Source: Pseudomonas sp. R5(2019)
Lineage (GTDB): Bacteria > Pseudomonadota > Gammaproteobacteria > Pseudomonadales > Pseudomonadaceae
Direction of reading: 5' to 3'
NCBI RefSeq assembly: GCF_009905435.1
Contig: NZ_JAAAMT010000046.1
Coordinates: forward strand, 1-48,603
DNA length: 48,603 nucleotides
Numbering within the stretch: position 1 is the stretch's first letter; every line of letters starts with the position of its first letter. Both the position numbers and the translations under genes were made by a program. Below the pieces are notes generated by a model. It had not been told where the DNA came from, did not search any database, and saw only the letters and a program-made list of their open reading frames with translations. Positions 36,269 through 44,401 of this stretch are shown here, in pieces.

Positions 36269-37390
36269 ATGAGCGAGGTGAATTCGAGCGCTGGGGCAGG
36301 TGAGGTTCTGGTCAGCTTTCGTGGCGTGCAAAAAAGCTACGACGGTGAAAACCTGATCGTCAAAGACCTTAACCTGGAAATTCGCAAAGGCGAGTTTCTC
36401 ACCTTGCTTGGGCCTTCGGGTTCCGGCAAGACCACCAGCCTGATGATGCTGGCCGGGTTCGAAACCCCGACCGCTGGCGAAATCAAGCTGGCCGGCAAAG
36501 CCATCAACAACGTGCCACCGCACAAGCGCGACATCGGCATGGTGTTTCAGAACTACGCCTTGTTCCCCCACATGACCGTGGCCGAGAACCTGGCCTTTCC
36601 GCTGACCGTGCGCGGCTTGAGCAAGACCGACGTCAGCGAGCGGGTCAAAAAGGTGTTGAACATGGTTCAGCTCGACGCCTTTGCCCTGCGTTACCCGGCG
36701 CAATTGTCCGGTGGCCAGCAGCAGCGGGTGGCCTTGGCCCGGGCGCTGGTGTTCGAGCCTCAGCTGGTGCTGATGGACGAACCCCTGGGCGCACTGGACA
36801 AGCAACTGCGCGAACACATGCAGATGGAAATCAAGCACCTGCACCAGCGCCTCGGCCTGACCGTGGTGTATGTGACTCACGATCAGGGCGAAGCCCTGAC
36901 CATGTCCGACCGCGTGGCGGTGTTCCACCAGGGCGAAATCCAGCAGATTGCCGACCCGCGCACCCTCTACGAAGAGCCCAAGAACACTTTCGTCGCCAAC
37001 TTTATCGGTGAAAACAACCGCATCAGCGGACAGTTGCTCAGCCAGAACGGTGACCAATGCGTGATTGCCTTGCCGCGTGGCGAGAAGGTCCAGGCGCTGG
37101 CCGTCAACGTTGGCCAGCCGGGTGAGCCGGTGACCCTGTCGATTCGCCCTGAGCGCATACGCCTCAATGGCCATAGCGAAAACTGCGCCAACCGGTTCTC
37201 CGGGCGCGTCGCCGAATTCATTTACCTGGGTGATCACGTGCGGGTGCGCCTGGAGGTTTGCGGCAAAACCGACTTCTTCGTCAAACAGCCAATCGCCGAA
37301 CTCGACCCGGCCCTGGCCGTGGGCGATGTGGTGCCGCTTGGCTGGCAGGTCGAGCACGCGCGGGCGCTCGACCCGTTGGAAGTCAACTGA
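36269..37390 (+). CDS. agtA: ABC importer ATPase AgtA (delta-aminovalerate/GABA-type uptake)
   Basis: The 373-residue PotA-like ATPase has Walker A GPSGSGKTT, signature LSGGQQQRVALARAL, Walker B LVLMDEPLGALD and switch His in YVTHDQGEA, all intact, followed by a TOBE domain (about 285-365). ATG 36269 fits the usual N-terminus and has AAAAGGTG upstream. Together with agtB, agtC and agtD it makes a complete polyamine-family importer. Matching order next to AgtSR in P. aeruginosa (PA0603-PA0606) supports 5-aminovalerate and GABA as substrates. Confidence 0.9.
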   Translation: MSEVNSSAGAGEVLVSFRGVQKSYDGENLIVKDLNLEIRKGEFLTLLGPSGSGKTTSLMMLAGFETPTAGEIKLAGKAINNVPPHKRDIGMVFQNYALFPHMTVAENLAFPLTVRGLSKTDVSERVKKVLNMVQLDAFALRYPAQLSGGQQQRVALARALVFEPQLVLMDEPLGALDKQLREHMQMEIKHLHQRLGLTVVYVTHDQGEALTMSDRVAVFHQGEIQQIADPRTLYEEPKNTFVANFIGENNRISGQLLSQNGDQCVIALPRGEKVQALAVNVGQPGEPVTLSIRPERIRLNGHSENCANRFSGRVAEFIYLGDHVRVRLEVCGKTDFFVKQPIAELDPALAVGDVVPLGWQVEHARALDPLEVN

Positions 37391-37431
37391 AGGACTGCTT
37401 CACCAACCCTGCACTGTGGAGAGAATAATAA

Positions 37432-38466
37432 ATGCTCAAACACTTGAAATTCACAGCCCTGACATTGGGCTTGCTGGGCGCGGCCCAGGCGATGGCGGCA
37501 ACCGATCTGACCGTGGTGTCTTTCGGCGGCGCCAACAAGGCGGCGCAGGTCAAGGCCTTCTATGAGCCGTGGGAAAAAGCCGGCAATGGCAAGATCGTCG
37601 CCGGTGAGTACAACGGCGAAATGGCCAAGGTCAAAGCCATGGTCGATACCAAGAGCGTGTCCTGGAACCTGGTAGAGGTCGAATCCCCGGAATTGGCGCG
37701 CGGTTGTGACGAGGGCATGTTCGAAGAGCTCGACCCGGCTCTGTTCGGCAAGGAAGAAGACTACATCAAAGGCGCCATCCAGCCGTGTGGCGTCGGCTTC
37801 TTTGTGTGGTCGACCGTACTGGCCTACAACGCCGACAAACTGAAAGCCGCACCCACCAGCTGGGCCGATTTCTGGGACACCAAGCAGTTCCCGGGCAAAC
37901 GTGGCCTGCGCAAGGGCGCCAAGTACACCCTCGAATTCGCCCTCATGGCCGACGGCGTCGCGCCTAAAGACGTTTACAAAGTGCTGGCCACCAAAGAAGG
38001 CCAGGACCGTGCTTTCAAGAAACTCGACGAGCTCAAGCCCAGCATCCAGTGGTGGGAAGCCGGTGCTCAGCCACCGCAGTACCTGGCCTCGGGCGACGTA
38101 GTGATGAGCTCCGCCTATAACGGCCGGATCGCCGCGGTACAAAAAGAAAGCAACCTGAAAGTAGTCTGGAACGGCGGCATCTACGACTTCGACGCCTGGG
38201 CCATTCCAAAGGGTGCCAAAGACGTTGAGGCGGCGAAGAAATTCATCGCCTTCACCGTTCAGCCCGAGCAGCAGAAAACCTACTCGCAGAACATCGCCTA
38301 CGGGCCGGCCAACACCCAGGCAGTGCCACTGCTGGACAAGGCCATCCTCCAGGACATGCCGACCACGCCGGAAAACATCGCCAACCAGGTGCAAATTGAT
38401 GTGGCCTTCTGGGCCGACAACAGCGAGCAACTGGAGCAACGTTTCAACGCTTGGGCTGCCAAGTAA
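37432..38466 (+). CDS. agtB: Periplasmic substrate-binding protein AgtB
   Basis: The 344-residue binding protein has a signal peptide (cleaves near AQAMA-ATD) and a PotD/spermidine-putrescine-type fold: LTVVSFGGANK at the start of the mature protein, GVGFFVWSTVLAYN, and a C-terminal half with SSAYNGR and FDAWAIPKGA. A good Shine-Dalgarno (GGAGAG) precedes ATG 37432. It follows agtA by 41 bases. A strong hairpin after the stop probably raises its mRNA level over the permease genes. Confidence 0.9.
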   Translation: MLKHLKFTALTLGLLGAAQAMAATDLTVVSFGGANKAAQVKAFYEPWEKAGNGKIVAGEYNGEMAKVKAMVDTKSVSWNLVEVESPELARGCDEGMFEELDPALFGKEEDYIKGAIQPCGVGFFVWSTVLAYNADKLKAAPTSWADFWDTKQFPGKRGLRKGAKYTLEFALMADGVAPKDVYKVLATKEGQDRAFKKLDELKPSIQWWEAGAQPPQYLASGDVVMSSAYNGRIAAVQKESNLKVVWNGGIYDFDAWAIPKGAKDVEAAKKFIAFTVQPEQQKTYSQNIAYGPANTQAVPLLDKAILQDMPTTPENIANQVQIDVAFWADNSEQLEQRFNAWAAK

Positions 38467-38477
38467 CAGTGTCGTTG

Positions 38478-38502
38478 AAGCGTCACCCGCGGGGTGACGC
38501 TT
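38478..38502 (+). other. Strong hairpin between agtB and agtC
   Basis: AAGCGTCACCC (38478-38488) pairs with GGGTGACGCTT (38492-38502) around a three-base loop, 11 bases after the agtB stop. No T-run follows, so it more likely blocks 3' exonucleases or causes partial termination. Such elements commonly boost binding-protein expression in ABC operons. Confidence 0.6.
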
Positions 38503-38529
38503 CCCTCGTAGAAGATTTCGGAGTTCGCT

Positions 38530-39777
38530 ATGGCCATCGCAGTGCCTATGAAACAGGACGCCAGCCCCAACCTGAAGCAGCGTCTGGCTCGTGCCGAGCG
38601 GGTCAACCGCTGGAAGGCCCAGGCCCTGATCGCGCCGCTGGTGCTGTTTCTGCTGTTGGTCTTTTTGGTGCCGATCGTTGCGCTGCTCTACAAAAGCGTT
38701 GGCAACCCGGAAGTGGTCAATGGGCTGCCGCGTACTGTTGAAGCCGTGGCCGCCTGGGATGGCAAAAGCCTGCCCGATGAGCAGGTGTACAAGGCCTTGA
38801 GTGAAGACCTGGCCGAGTCCCGCAAAAATCAAAGCCTGGGCGATTTGTCCAAGCGTCTGAACATGGAACTGGCCGGCTACCGCAGCCTGCTGGCAAAAAC
38901 CGCTCGTGCCTTGCCGTTCAAGACCGAGCCGGCCTCTTATAAAGAAGCCCTGCAAAATCTCGACGAGCGCTGGGGCGACCCGGCCTATTGGCAGACGATC
39001 CGGCGCAACACCAGCAGCGTGACCCCTTACTACCTGTTGGCCGCCGTCGACCACCGTATCGATGACCTGGGCGAACTGGCACCTGCCACCCCCGATCAGG
39101 CCATCTACCTGGACATCTTCGCCCGTACTTTCTGGATGGGCCTGGTGATCACCGCCATCTGTCTGGTGCTGGCCTACCCACTGGCCTACCTGTTGGCGAA
39201 CTTGCCGGCTCGTCAAAGCAACCTGCTGATGATTCTGGTGCTGCTGCCGTTCTGGACCTCGATTCTGGTCCGAGTCGCCGCCTGGATCGTGCTCTTGCAG
39301 TCCGGTGGCTTGATCAACAGTGCACTGATGGCCATGGGTATTATCGATAAACCGCTGGAACTGGTGTTCAACCGGGTCGGGGTTTACATCTCGATGGTGC
39401 ACATCATGCTGCCGTTCATGATTCTGCCGATCTACAGCGTGATGAAAGGGATCTCGCCAACCTATATGCGTGCAGCGATCTCGCTGGGTTGCCATCCGTT
39501 TGCCAGCTTCTGGCGTGTGTATTTCCCGCAGACCTATGCAGGCGTAGGGGCCGGTTGCCTGTTGGTGTTCATCCTGGCCATCGGTTACTACATCACCCCG
39601 GCCTTGCTCGGCAGCCCGAACGATCAAATGGTCAGCTACTTCGTTGCGTTCTACACCAACACCAGCATCAACTGGGGTATGGCCACGGCGCTGGGCGGGC
39701 TGTTGCTGCTCGCCACCGTGATCCTGTACCTGATCTATAGCTGGCTGGTCGGCGCCAGCCGCCTGCGCCTGAGCTGA
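38530..39777 (+). CDS. agtC: ABC importer permease AgtC
   Basis: The 415-residue permease has a first membrane helix (about 35-55), a long hydrophilic periplasmic insertion (about 58-195), and then a standard binding-protein-dependent permease core with about five helices. The cytoplasmic coupling loop is EAA-type (YMRAAISLGCHPFASFWRVYFP). The insertion is larger than in PotB-type permeases and is the main oddity. CGGAGTT precedes ATG 38530. Pairs with AgtD. Confidence 0.88.
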   Translation: MAIAVPMKQDASPNLKQRLARAERVNRWKAQALIAPLVLFLLLVFLVPIVALLYKSVGNPEVVNGLPRTVEAVAAWDGKSLPDEQVYKALSEDLAESRKNQSLGDLSKRLNMELAGYRSLLAKTARALPFKTEPASYKEALQNLDERWGDPAYWQTIRRNTSSVTPYYLLAAVDHRIDDLGELAPATPDQAIYLDIFARTFWMGLVITAICLVLAYPLAYLLANLPARQSNLLMILVLLPFWTSILVRVAAWIVLLQSGGLINSALMAMGIIDKPLELVFNRVGVYISMVHIMLPFMILPIYSVMKGISPTYMRAAISLGCHPFASFWRVYFPQTYAGVGAGCLLVFILAIGYYITPALLGSPNDQMVSYFVAFYTNTSINWGMATALGGLLLLATVILYLIYSWLVGASRLRLS

Positions 39778-39788
39778 GGAGAATCAAA

Positions 39789-40613
39789 ATGTTGAGCCCT
39801 TACATTTCGCCCGTGGAACGGGTCTGGTTCTATACCTTGCGCATACTCTGCGGGCTGGTGCTGTTGTTCCTGATTCTGCCGGTGCTGGTCATTGTGCCGC
39901 TGTCGTTCAACTCCGGCAGCTTTCTGGTCTACCCGCTGCAAGGCTTCTCGCTGCACTGGTATCAGGATTTCTTCGGTTCGGCCGAATGGATGCGCGCACT
40001 GAAAAACAGCATCATTGTGGCGCCGGCCGCCACCGTACTGGCCATGGTCTTTGGCACCCTGGCCTCGATCGGCCTGACCCGCGGTGATTTCCCCGGCAAG
40101 TCGTTGGTGATGGCGCTGGTGATTTCACCGATGGTCGTGCCGGTGGTGATTATCGGTGTGGCCAGCTACCTGTTCTTTGCCCCGCTGGGCATGGGTAACA
40201 GCTACATCTCGCTTATCCTGGTGCACGCCGTGCTCGGTGTACCTTTTGTGATCATCACCGTGTCGGCCACGCTGCAGGGCTTCAACCAGAATCTGGTGCG
40301 AGCGGCGGCCAGTCTTGGCGCCTCGCCGCTCACCACCTTCCGCCGCGTGACCTTGCCGTTGATTGCGCCGGGGGTGATTTCCGGGGCCCTGTTTGCCTTT
40401 GCGACCTCGTTCGATGAAGTAGTGGTCACGCTGTTCCTGGCCGGCCCCGAGCAAGCCACGTTGCCACGGCAAATGTTCAGCGGGATTCGCGAGAACCTGA
40501 GCCCGACCATCGCCGCAGCCGCGACCCTGCTGATTGCCTTCTCGGTGGTGCTGCTGCTGACCCTGGAGTGGCTGCGCGGTCGCAGCGAGAAGCTGCGCAC
40601 GCAGGTGGCATAA
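39789..40613 (+). CDS. agtD: ABC importer permease AgtD
   Basis: The 274-residue PotC-like permease has about six membrane helices and the coupling motif VRAAASLGASPLTTFRRVTLP. FATSFDEVVVTLF is typical of the polyamine-family second permease. GAGGAG overlaps the agtC stop and precedes ATG 39789 (11-base gap). Last gene of the agt operon; a long hairpin follows. Confidence 0.9.
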   Translation: MLSPYISPVERVWFYTLRILCGLVLLFLILPVLVIVPLSFNSGSFLVYPLQGFSLHWYQDFFGSAEWMRALKNSIIVAPAATVLAMVFGTLASIGLTRGDFPGKSLVMALVISPMVVPVVIIGVASYLFFAPLGMGNSYISLILVHAVLGVPFVIITVSATLQGFNQNLVRAAASLGASPLTTFRRVTLPLIAPGVISGALFAFATSFDEVVVTLFLAGPEQATLPRQMFSGIRENLSPTIAAAATLLIAFSVVLLLTLEWLRGRSEKLRTQVA

Positions 40614-40638
40614 GGCGTCGATTGCCTTGAGCGCCAGG

Positions 40639-40680
40639 CGGGCCGTGACCGTCGTCAGCTTTGGCGATGGTCACGGCCCG
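40639..40680 (+). terminator. Long hairpin ending the agt operon
   Basis: CGGGCCGTGACC (40639-40650) pairs with GGTCACGGCCCG (40669-40680), and four further pairs (one G-U) extend the stem inward. There is no T-run, so it may act as a roadblock, a factor-assisted terminator or a 3'-end stabiliser before rpe. Confidence 0.55.
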
Positions 40681-40738
40681 CAACGCTTTGGCTGAGGTAC
40701 AATGCGCGCCATCGTGATTCAGCCAAAACAGGTTCGCC

Positions 40739-41413
40739 ATGCAGCCCTTCGCTATTGCTCCGTCCATTCTGTCCGCGGATTTCGCTCGCCTGGGCGAAGA
40801 AGTCGACAATGTCCTTGCCGCTGGCGCCGACATCGTTCACTTCGATGTCATGGACAACCACTATGTGCCTAACCTGACCATCGGCCCGATGGTCTGCACG
40901 GCACTGCGCAAATACGGCATTACCGCACCCATCGACGCGCACCTGATGGTTTCGCCGGTTGACCGCATCATCGGCGACTTTATCGAAGCTGGCGCCACCT
41001 ACATCACCTTTCATCCGGAAACCACGTTGCACGTGGACCGTTCGCTGCAGTTGATCCGCGACGGCGGTTGCAAGGCCGGCCTGGTATTCAACCCGGCAAC
41101 GCCGCTGGATGCGCTCAAATACGTCATGGACAAGGTCGACATGATCTTGCTGATGAGCGTCAACCCAGGCTTTGGTGGGCAGAAGTTCATCCCCGGCACC
41201 CTCGACAAGCTGCGCGAAGCCCGGGCCTTGATCGACGCTTCGGGCCGCGACATTCGTCTGGAAATCGACGGCGGCGTCAACGTCAACAATATCCGTGAAA
41301 TCGCCGAAGCCGGCGCCGACACCTTTGTGGCCGGTTCCGCGATTTTCAACACCCCGGACTACCGCGAAGTGATTGAGAAAATGCGTGCCGAACTGGCGCT
41401 GGCACGGCCATGA
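40739..41413 (+). CDS. rpe: Ribulose-phosphate 3-epimerase
   Basis: This 224-residue TIM-barrel enzyme interconverts ribulose-5-phosphate and xylulose-5-phosphate in the pentose phosphate pathway. Signatures are APSILSADFARLGEE, HFDVMDNHYVPNLTIGP with the metal-binding His and Asp, and SVNPGFGGQKFIP (phosphate loop). It overlaps gph by 4 bases (ATGA), the usual rpe-gph-trpE order in gamma-proteobacteria. Confidence 0.97.
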   Translation: MQPFAIAPSILSADFARLGEEVDNVLAAGADIVHFDVMDNHYVPNLTIGPMVCTALRKYGITAPIDAHLMVSPVDRIIGDFIEAGATYITFHPETTLHVDRSLQLIRDGGCKAGLVFNPATPLDALKYVMDKVDMILLMSVNPGFGGQKFIPGTLDKLREARALIDASGRDIRLEIDGGVNVNNIREIAEAGADTFVAGSAIFNTPDYREVIEKMRAELALARP

Positions 41414-42228
41414 GTGGCTTCGAGCAGCTGTTCCCGGGAAGTTTGCCTAGGCTGGTGATGTTCGACCTGGACGGTACGTTGGTCGATTCAGTCCCAGACC
41501 TTGCCGCCGCGGTGGAGAAAATGCTGCTCGCCCTGGGCCGCGCCCCGGTCGGCATCGACGCGGTGCGGCTCTGGATCGGCAACGGCGCCCGGGTTCTGGT
41601 GCGTCGTGCGCTGGCCAATGACCTGGATCATGCCGACATCGGCGAGGCCGAGACCGAGCAGGCGCTGGCGCTCTTCATGGATTCCTACGCCGACAGCCAT
41701 GACCTCACCGAGGTCTATCCCGGCGTACGAGACACCTTGAAATGGTTGCACAAGCAAGGCGTCGAAATGGCCCTGATCACCAACAAGCCTGAGCGCTTCG
41801 TCGCGCCCTTGCTCGACGAGCTCAAGCTTGGCCGCTATTTCCGCTGGATTATCGGCGGCGATACCCTGCCGCAGCAAAAGCCTGATCCTGCAGCCTTGCT
41901 GTTTGTGATGAAAATGGCCGGGGTAGAGCCTCGGCAGGCCTTGTTCGTCGGCGATTCGCGCAACGACGTGCTGGCGGCAAAAGCCGCCGGCGTGGCCTGT
42001 GTGGCGCTGACCTACGGCTACAACCACGGTCGCCCGATCAGCGAGGAGTCGCCTGCGTTGGTCATAGACGACCTGCGCGTATTGCTCCCCGGTTGCTTAG
42101 ATGCAGCCACTGGGATAACGTTGGCGGACGTTGAAGCCCCCCCTCAAAGAGATTCCATCGTGGTGGTCACTCGCAAACTCTGGATGAAAGTCATCAAGGC
42201 CCTGGCCCGTTGGCGTTGGCGCGCCTGA
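41410..42228 (+). CDS. gph: Phosphoglycolate phosphatase Gph with Trp-containing tail
   Basis: The 272-residue HAD phosphatase removes phosphate from 2-phosphoglycolate. Motif I is FDLDGTLVDS, motif II is in ALITNKPERF, and the motif III/IV region is QKPDPAALL plus FVGDSRNDVLAAKAAG. The catalytic fold ends near residue 235. A tail of about 35 residues follows, ending in ARWRWRA, with Trp codons close to the stop. A promoter-like pair and a possible trp leader start lie inside this tail, in the same frame. So the tail may double as the trpE leader peptide; see the attenuator entry. Confidence 0.93.
   Translation: MSGFEQLFPGSLPRLVMFDLDGTLVDSVPDLAAAVEKMLLALGRAPVGIDAVRLWIGNGARVLVRRALANDLDHADIGEAETEQALALFMDSYADSHDLTEVYPGVRDTLKWLHKQGVEMALITNKPERFVAPLLDELKLGRYFRWIIGGDTLPQQKPDPAALLFVMKMAGVEPRQALFVGDSRNDVLAAKAAGVACVALTYGYNHGRPISEESPALVIDDLRVLLPGCLDAATGITLADVEAPPQRDSIVVVTRKLWMKVIKALARWRWRA
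42093..42121 (+). promoter_or_regulatory. Internal promoter for trpE within gph
   Basis: TTGCTT (42093-42098) and TAACGT (42116-42121) are separated by exactly 17 bases. Transcription would begin near 42128, leaving about 170 bases of leader before trpE, which includes the Trp-rich codons. Confidence 0.45.
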
Positions 42229-42256
42229 TTACTTTCTGGCCGGCTTGTCCGGCGCG
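42160..42256 (+). promoter_or_regulatory. trpL: Candidate trpE leader peptide and attenuator
   Basis: In the gph frame, GTG 42160 (AAAGAGA at 42146-42152 upstream) or ATG 42184 could start a 22- or 14-residue leader peptide. Both end at TGA 42226-42228 with TGG codons at 42211 and 42217; the longer form has a third at 42181. Downstream, GCCGG (42239-42243) pairs with CCGGC (42249-42253), a short hairpin followed by GCGTTT. CGCGCC (42220-42225) can alternatively pair with GGCGCG (42251-42256). Attenuation of trpE has been reported in P. putida. The terminator stem is short and its T-run weak, so the exact fold is uncertain. Confidence 0.5.
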
Positions 42257-42299
42257 TTTGCATACCTGACCGTTTTTACCTCATGCCACGAGGCTGATC

Positions 42300-43787
42300 A
42301 TGACCCGCGAAGAATTCCTGCGTTTGGCCGCTGCCGGCTATAACCGCATTCCCCTTGCCCGCGAAACCCTGGCCGACTTCGACACCCCGCTGTCGATCTA
42401 CCTGAAACTGGCCGATGCGCCCAACTCCTACCTGCTGGAGTCGGTGCAGGGTGGCGAGAAATGGGGTCGCTATTCGATCATTGGCCTGCCATGCCGCACA
42501 GTGATGCGCGTTCACGACCATCAGGTGGTCGTGACCCAGGACGGCAACGAGGTCGAACGTCACGACGTTGAAGACCCACTGGATTTCGTCGAGACCTTCA
42601 AAAACCGCTACAAGGTACCGACCATCGCCGGTTTGCCGCGTTTCGACGGTGGCCTGGTCGGCTACTTCGGCTACGACTGCGTGCGTTACGTTGAAAAGCG
42701 CCTGGGCAAATGCCCGAACCCGGATCCGCTGGGCGTGCCGGATATCCTGCTGATGGTGTCGGACGCTGTGGTGGTGTTCGACAACCTCGCCGGCAAGATG
42801 CACGCGATCGTGCTGGTCGACCCGGCCAACGAAGGCGCCTACGAGCAAGGCCTGGTCCAACTCGAAGGGCTGATGGAAAAACTTCGCCAGCCGATCACCC
42901 CGCGCCGCGGCCTGGACCTGGCCCGTCAACAAGCCGCCGAGCCGGTGTTCCGCTCCAGCTTCACCCAGTCTGACTATGAGCAGGCCGTCGACACCATCAA
43001 GGAGTACATCCTGGCGGGCGACTGCATGCAAGTGGTGCCATCGCAGCGCATGTCGATCGACTTCAAGGCCGCGCCCATCGACCTTTACCGCGCGTTGCGC
43101 TGCTTTAACCCGACGCCTTACATGTACTTCTTCAATTTCGGCGACTTCCATGTCGTTGGCAGTTCGCCGGAAGTCCTGGTGCGGGTTGAAGACAATCTGA
43201 TCACCGTCCGCCCGATCGCCGGCACTCGCCCACGCGGTGCGACCGAAGAAGCTGACCTCGCGCTGGAAGAAGACCTGCTGTCGGACAGCAAGGAAATTGC
43301 CGAACACCTGATGCTGATCGACCTGGGCCGCAACGACACCGGTCGCGTGTCGGAAATCGGCTCGGTCAAGGTCACCGAGCAAATGGTCATCGAACGTTAT
43401 TCCAACGTCATGCATATCGTGTCCAACGTCACCGGCCAGCTCAAGCAAGGCCTGACGGCAATGGACGCTCTGCGTGCCATCCTGCCGGCCGGCACCTTGT
43501 CGGGGGCGCCGAAGATCCGTGCCATGGAAATCATCGATGAGCTGGAGCCGGTCAAGCGCGGCGTGTATGGCGGCGCAGTCGGTTACCTGGCCTGGAATGG
43601 CAACATGGACACCGCCATTGCCATTCGCACCGCGGTGATCAAGGACGGTGAACTGCACGTACAGGCCGGGGGCGGTATCGTTGCCGATTCCGTGCCGCTG
43701 TTGGAGTGGGAGGAGACGCTGAACAAGCGCCGCGCGATGTTCCGCGCCGTTGCGCTCGCCGAACAAACCCCCGCGTCCGACGCCTGA
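42300..43787 (+). CDS. trpE: Anthranilate synthase component I TrpE
   Basis: The 495-residue large subunit makes anthranilate from chorismate, the first committed step to tryptophan. The feedback Trp-binding motif LLES is at residues 45-48. The chorismate-binding half is complete: PSQRMSIDF, VGSSPEVLVR, IAGTRPRGAT, MLIDLGRND and PAGTLSGAPKIRAMEII. The gene ends 10 bases before trpG, with the trpG Shine-Dalgarno overlapping the stop. In several other pseudomonads trpE and trpG are separated by other genes or by a pyocin cluster. Confidence 0.97.
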   Translation: MTREEFLRLAAAGYNRIPLARETLADFDTPLSIYLKLADAPNSYLLESVQGGEKWGRYSIIGLPCRTVMRVHDHQVVVTQDGNEVERHDVEDPLDFVETFKNRYKVPTIAGLPRFDGGLVGYFGYDCVRYVEKRLGKCPNPDPLGVPDILLMVSDAVVVFDNLAGKMHAIVLVDPANEGAYEQGLVQLEGLMEKLRQPITPRRGLDLARQQAAEPVFRSSFTQSDYEQAVDTIKEYILAGDCMQVVPSQRMSIDFKAAPIDLYRALRCFNPTPYMYFFNFGDFHVVGSSPEVLVRVEDNLITVRPIAGTRPRGATEEADLALEEDLLSDSKEIAEHLMLIDLGRNDTGRVSEIGSVKVTEQMVIERYSNVMHIVSNVTGQLKQGLTAMDALRAILPAGTLSGAPKIRAMEIIDELEPVKRGVYGGAVGYLAWNGNMDTAIAIRTAVIKDGELHVQAGGGIVADSVPLLEWEETLNKRRAMFRAVALAEQTPASDA

Positions 43788-43797
43788 GGAACAGACC

Positions 43798-44391
43798 ATG
43801 CTGTTGATGATCGACAACTACGATTCTTTTACCTACAACGTCGTCCAGTACTTCGGCGAGTTGGGGGCGGACGTCAAAGTGATCCGCAATGACGAAATGA
43901 CCATCGCCCAGATCGAGGCGCTGAATCCTGCACGCATCGTCGTTTCGCCAGGCCCGTGCACACCGACCGAAGCCGGTGTGTCGCTGGAGGTGATCAGGCA
44001 CTTCGCCGGCAAGCTGCCGATTCTGGGCGTTTGCCTGGGGCACCAATCCATCGGCCAGGCCTTCGGCGGTGATGTGGTTCGCGCCCGCCAGGCCATGCAT
44101 GGCAAGATTAGCCCGGTCGTTCATGAAGACCAGGGCGTGTTCGAAGGCCTTAATCACCCGCTCACCGTGACTCGCTATCACTCGCTGGTGGTCAAGCGCG
44201 AAACCCTGCCCGAGTGCCTGGAAGTAACTGCCTGGACTGCGCTGGAAGACGGCTCGGTCGACGAAATCATGGGCCTGCGGCACAAAACCCTGAACATCGA
44301 AGGGGTGCAATTTCACCCTGAATCGATTCTCACCGAGCAAGGCCACGAGTTGTTCGCCAACTTCCTCAAGCAGACCGGCGGCAGCCGCTAA
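43798..44391 (+). CDS. trpG: Anthranilate synthase component II TrpG (glutamine amidotransferase)
   Basis: This 197-residue class I amidotransferase supplies ammonia to TrpE. MLLMIDNYDSFTYN is the conserved start, ILGVCLGHQSI carries the nucleophilic Cys, and FHPESIL the His-Glu of the triad. ATG 43798 follows GAGGA by 8 bases. The frame is open further upstream, inside trpE, without support. Pseudomonas TrpG may also serve p-aminobenzoate synthesis, as in related amphibolic subunits. Confidence 0.96.
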   Translation: MLLMIDNYDSFTYNVVQYFGELGADVKVIRNDEMTIAQIEALNPARIVVSPGPCTPTEAGVSLEVIRHFAGKLPILGVCLGHQSIGQAFGGDVVRARQAMHGKISPVVHEDQGVFEGLNHPLTVTRYHSLVVKRETLPECLEVTAWTALEDGSVDEIMGLRHKTLNIEGVQFHPESILTEQGHELFANFLKQTGGSR

Positions 44392-44401
44392 GGATCGGAT
44401 C

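Noticed and set aside
37234..39627. 797-codon minus-strand frame opposite agtA-agtC
   Set aside because: His/Gln/Gly-rich shadow of three coding genes on the plus strand.
42276..43817. 513-codon frame opposite trpE
   Set aside because: Exact antisense of a conserved enzyme gene.
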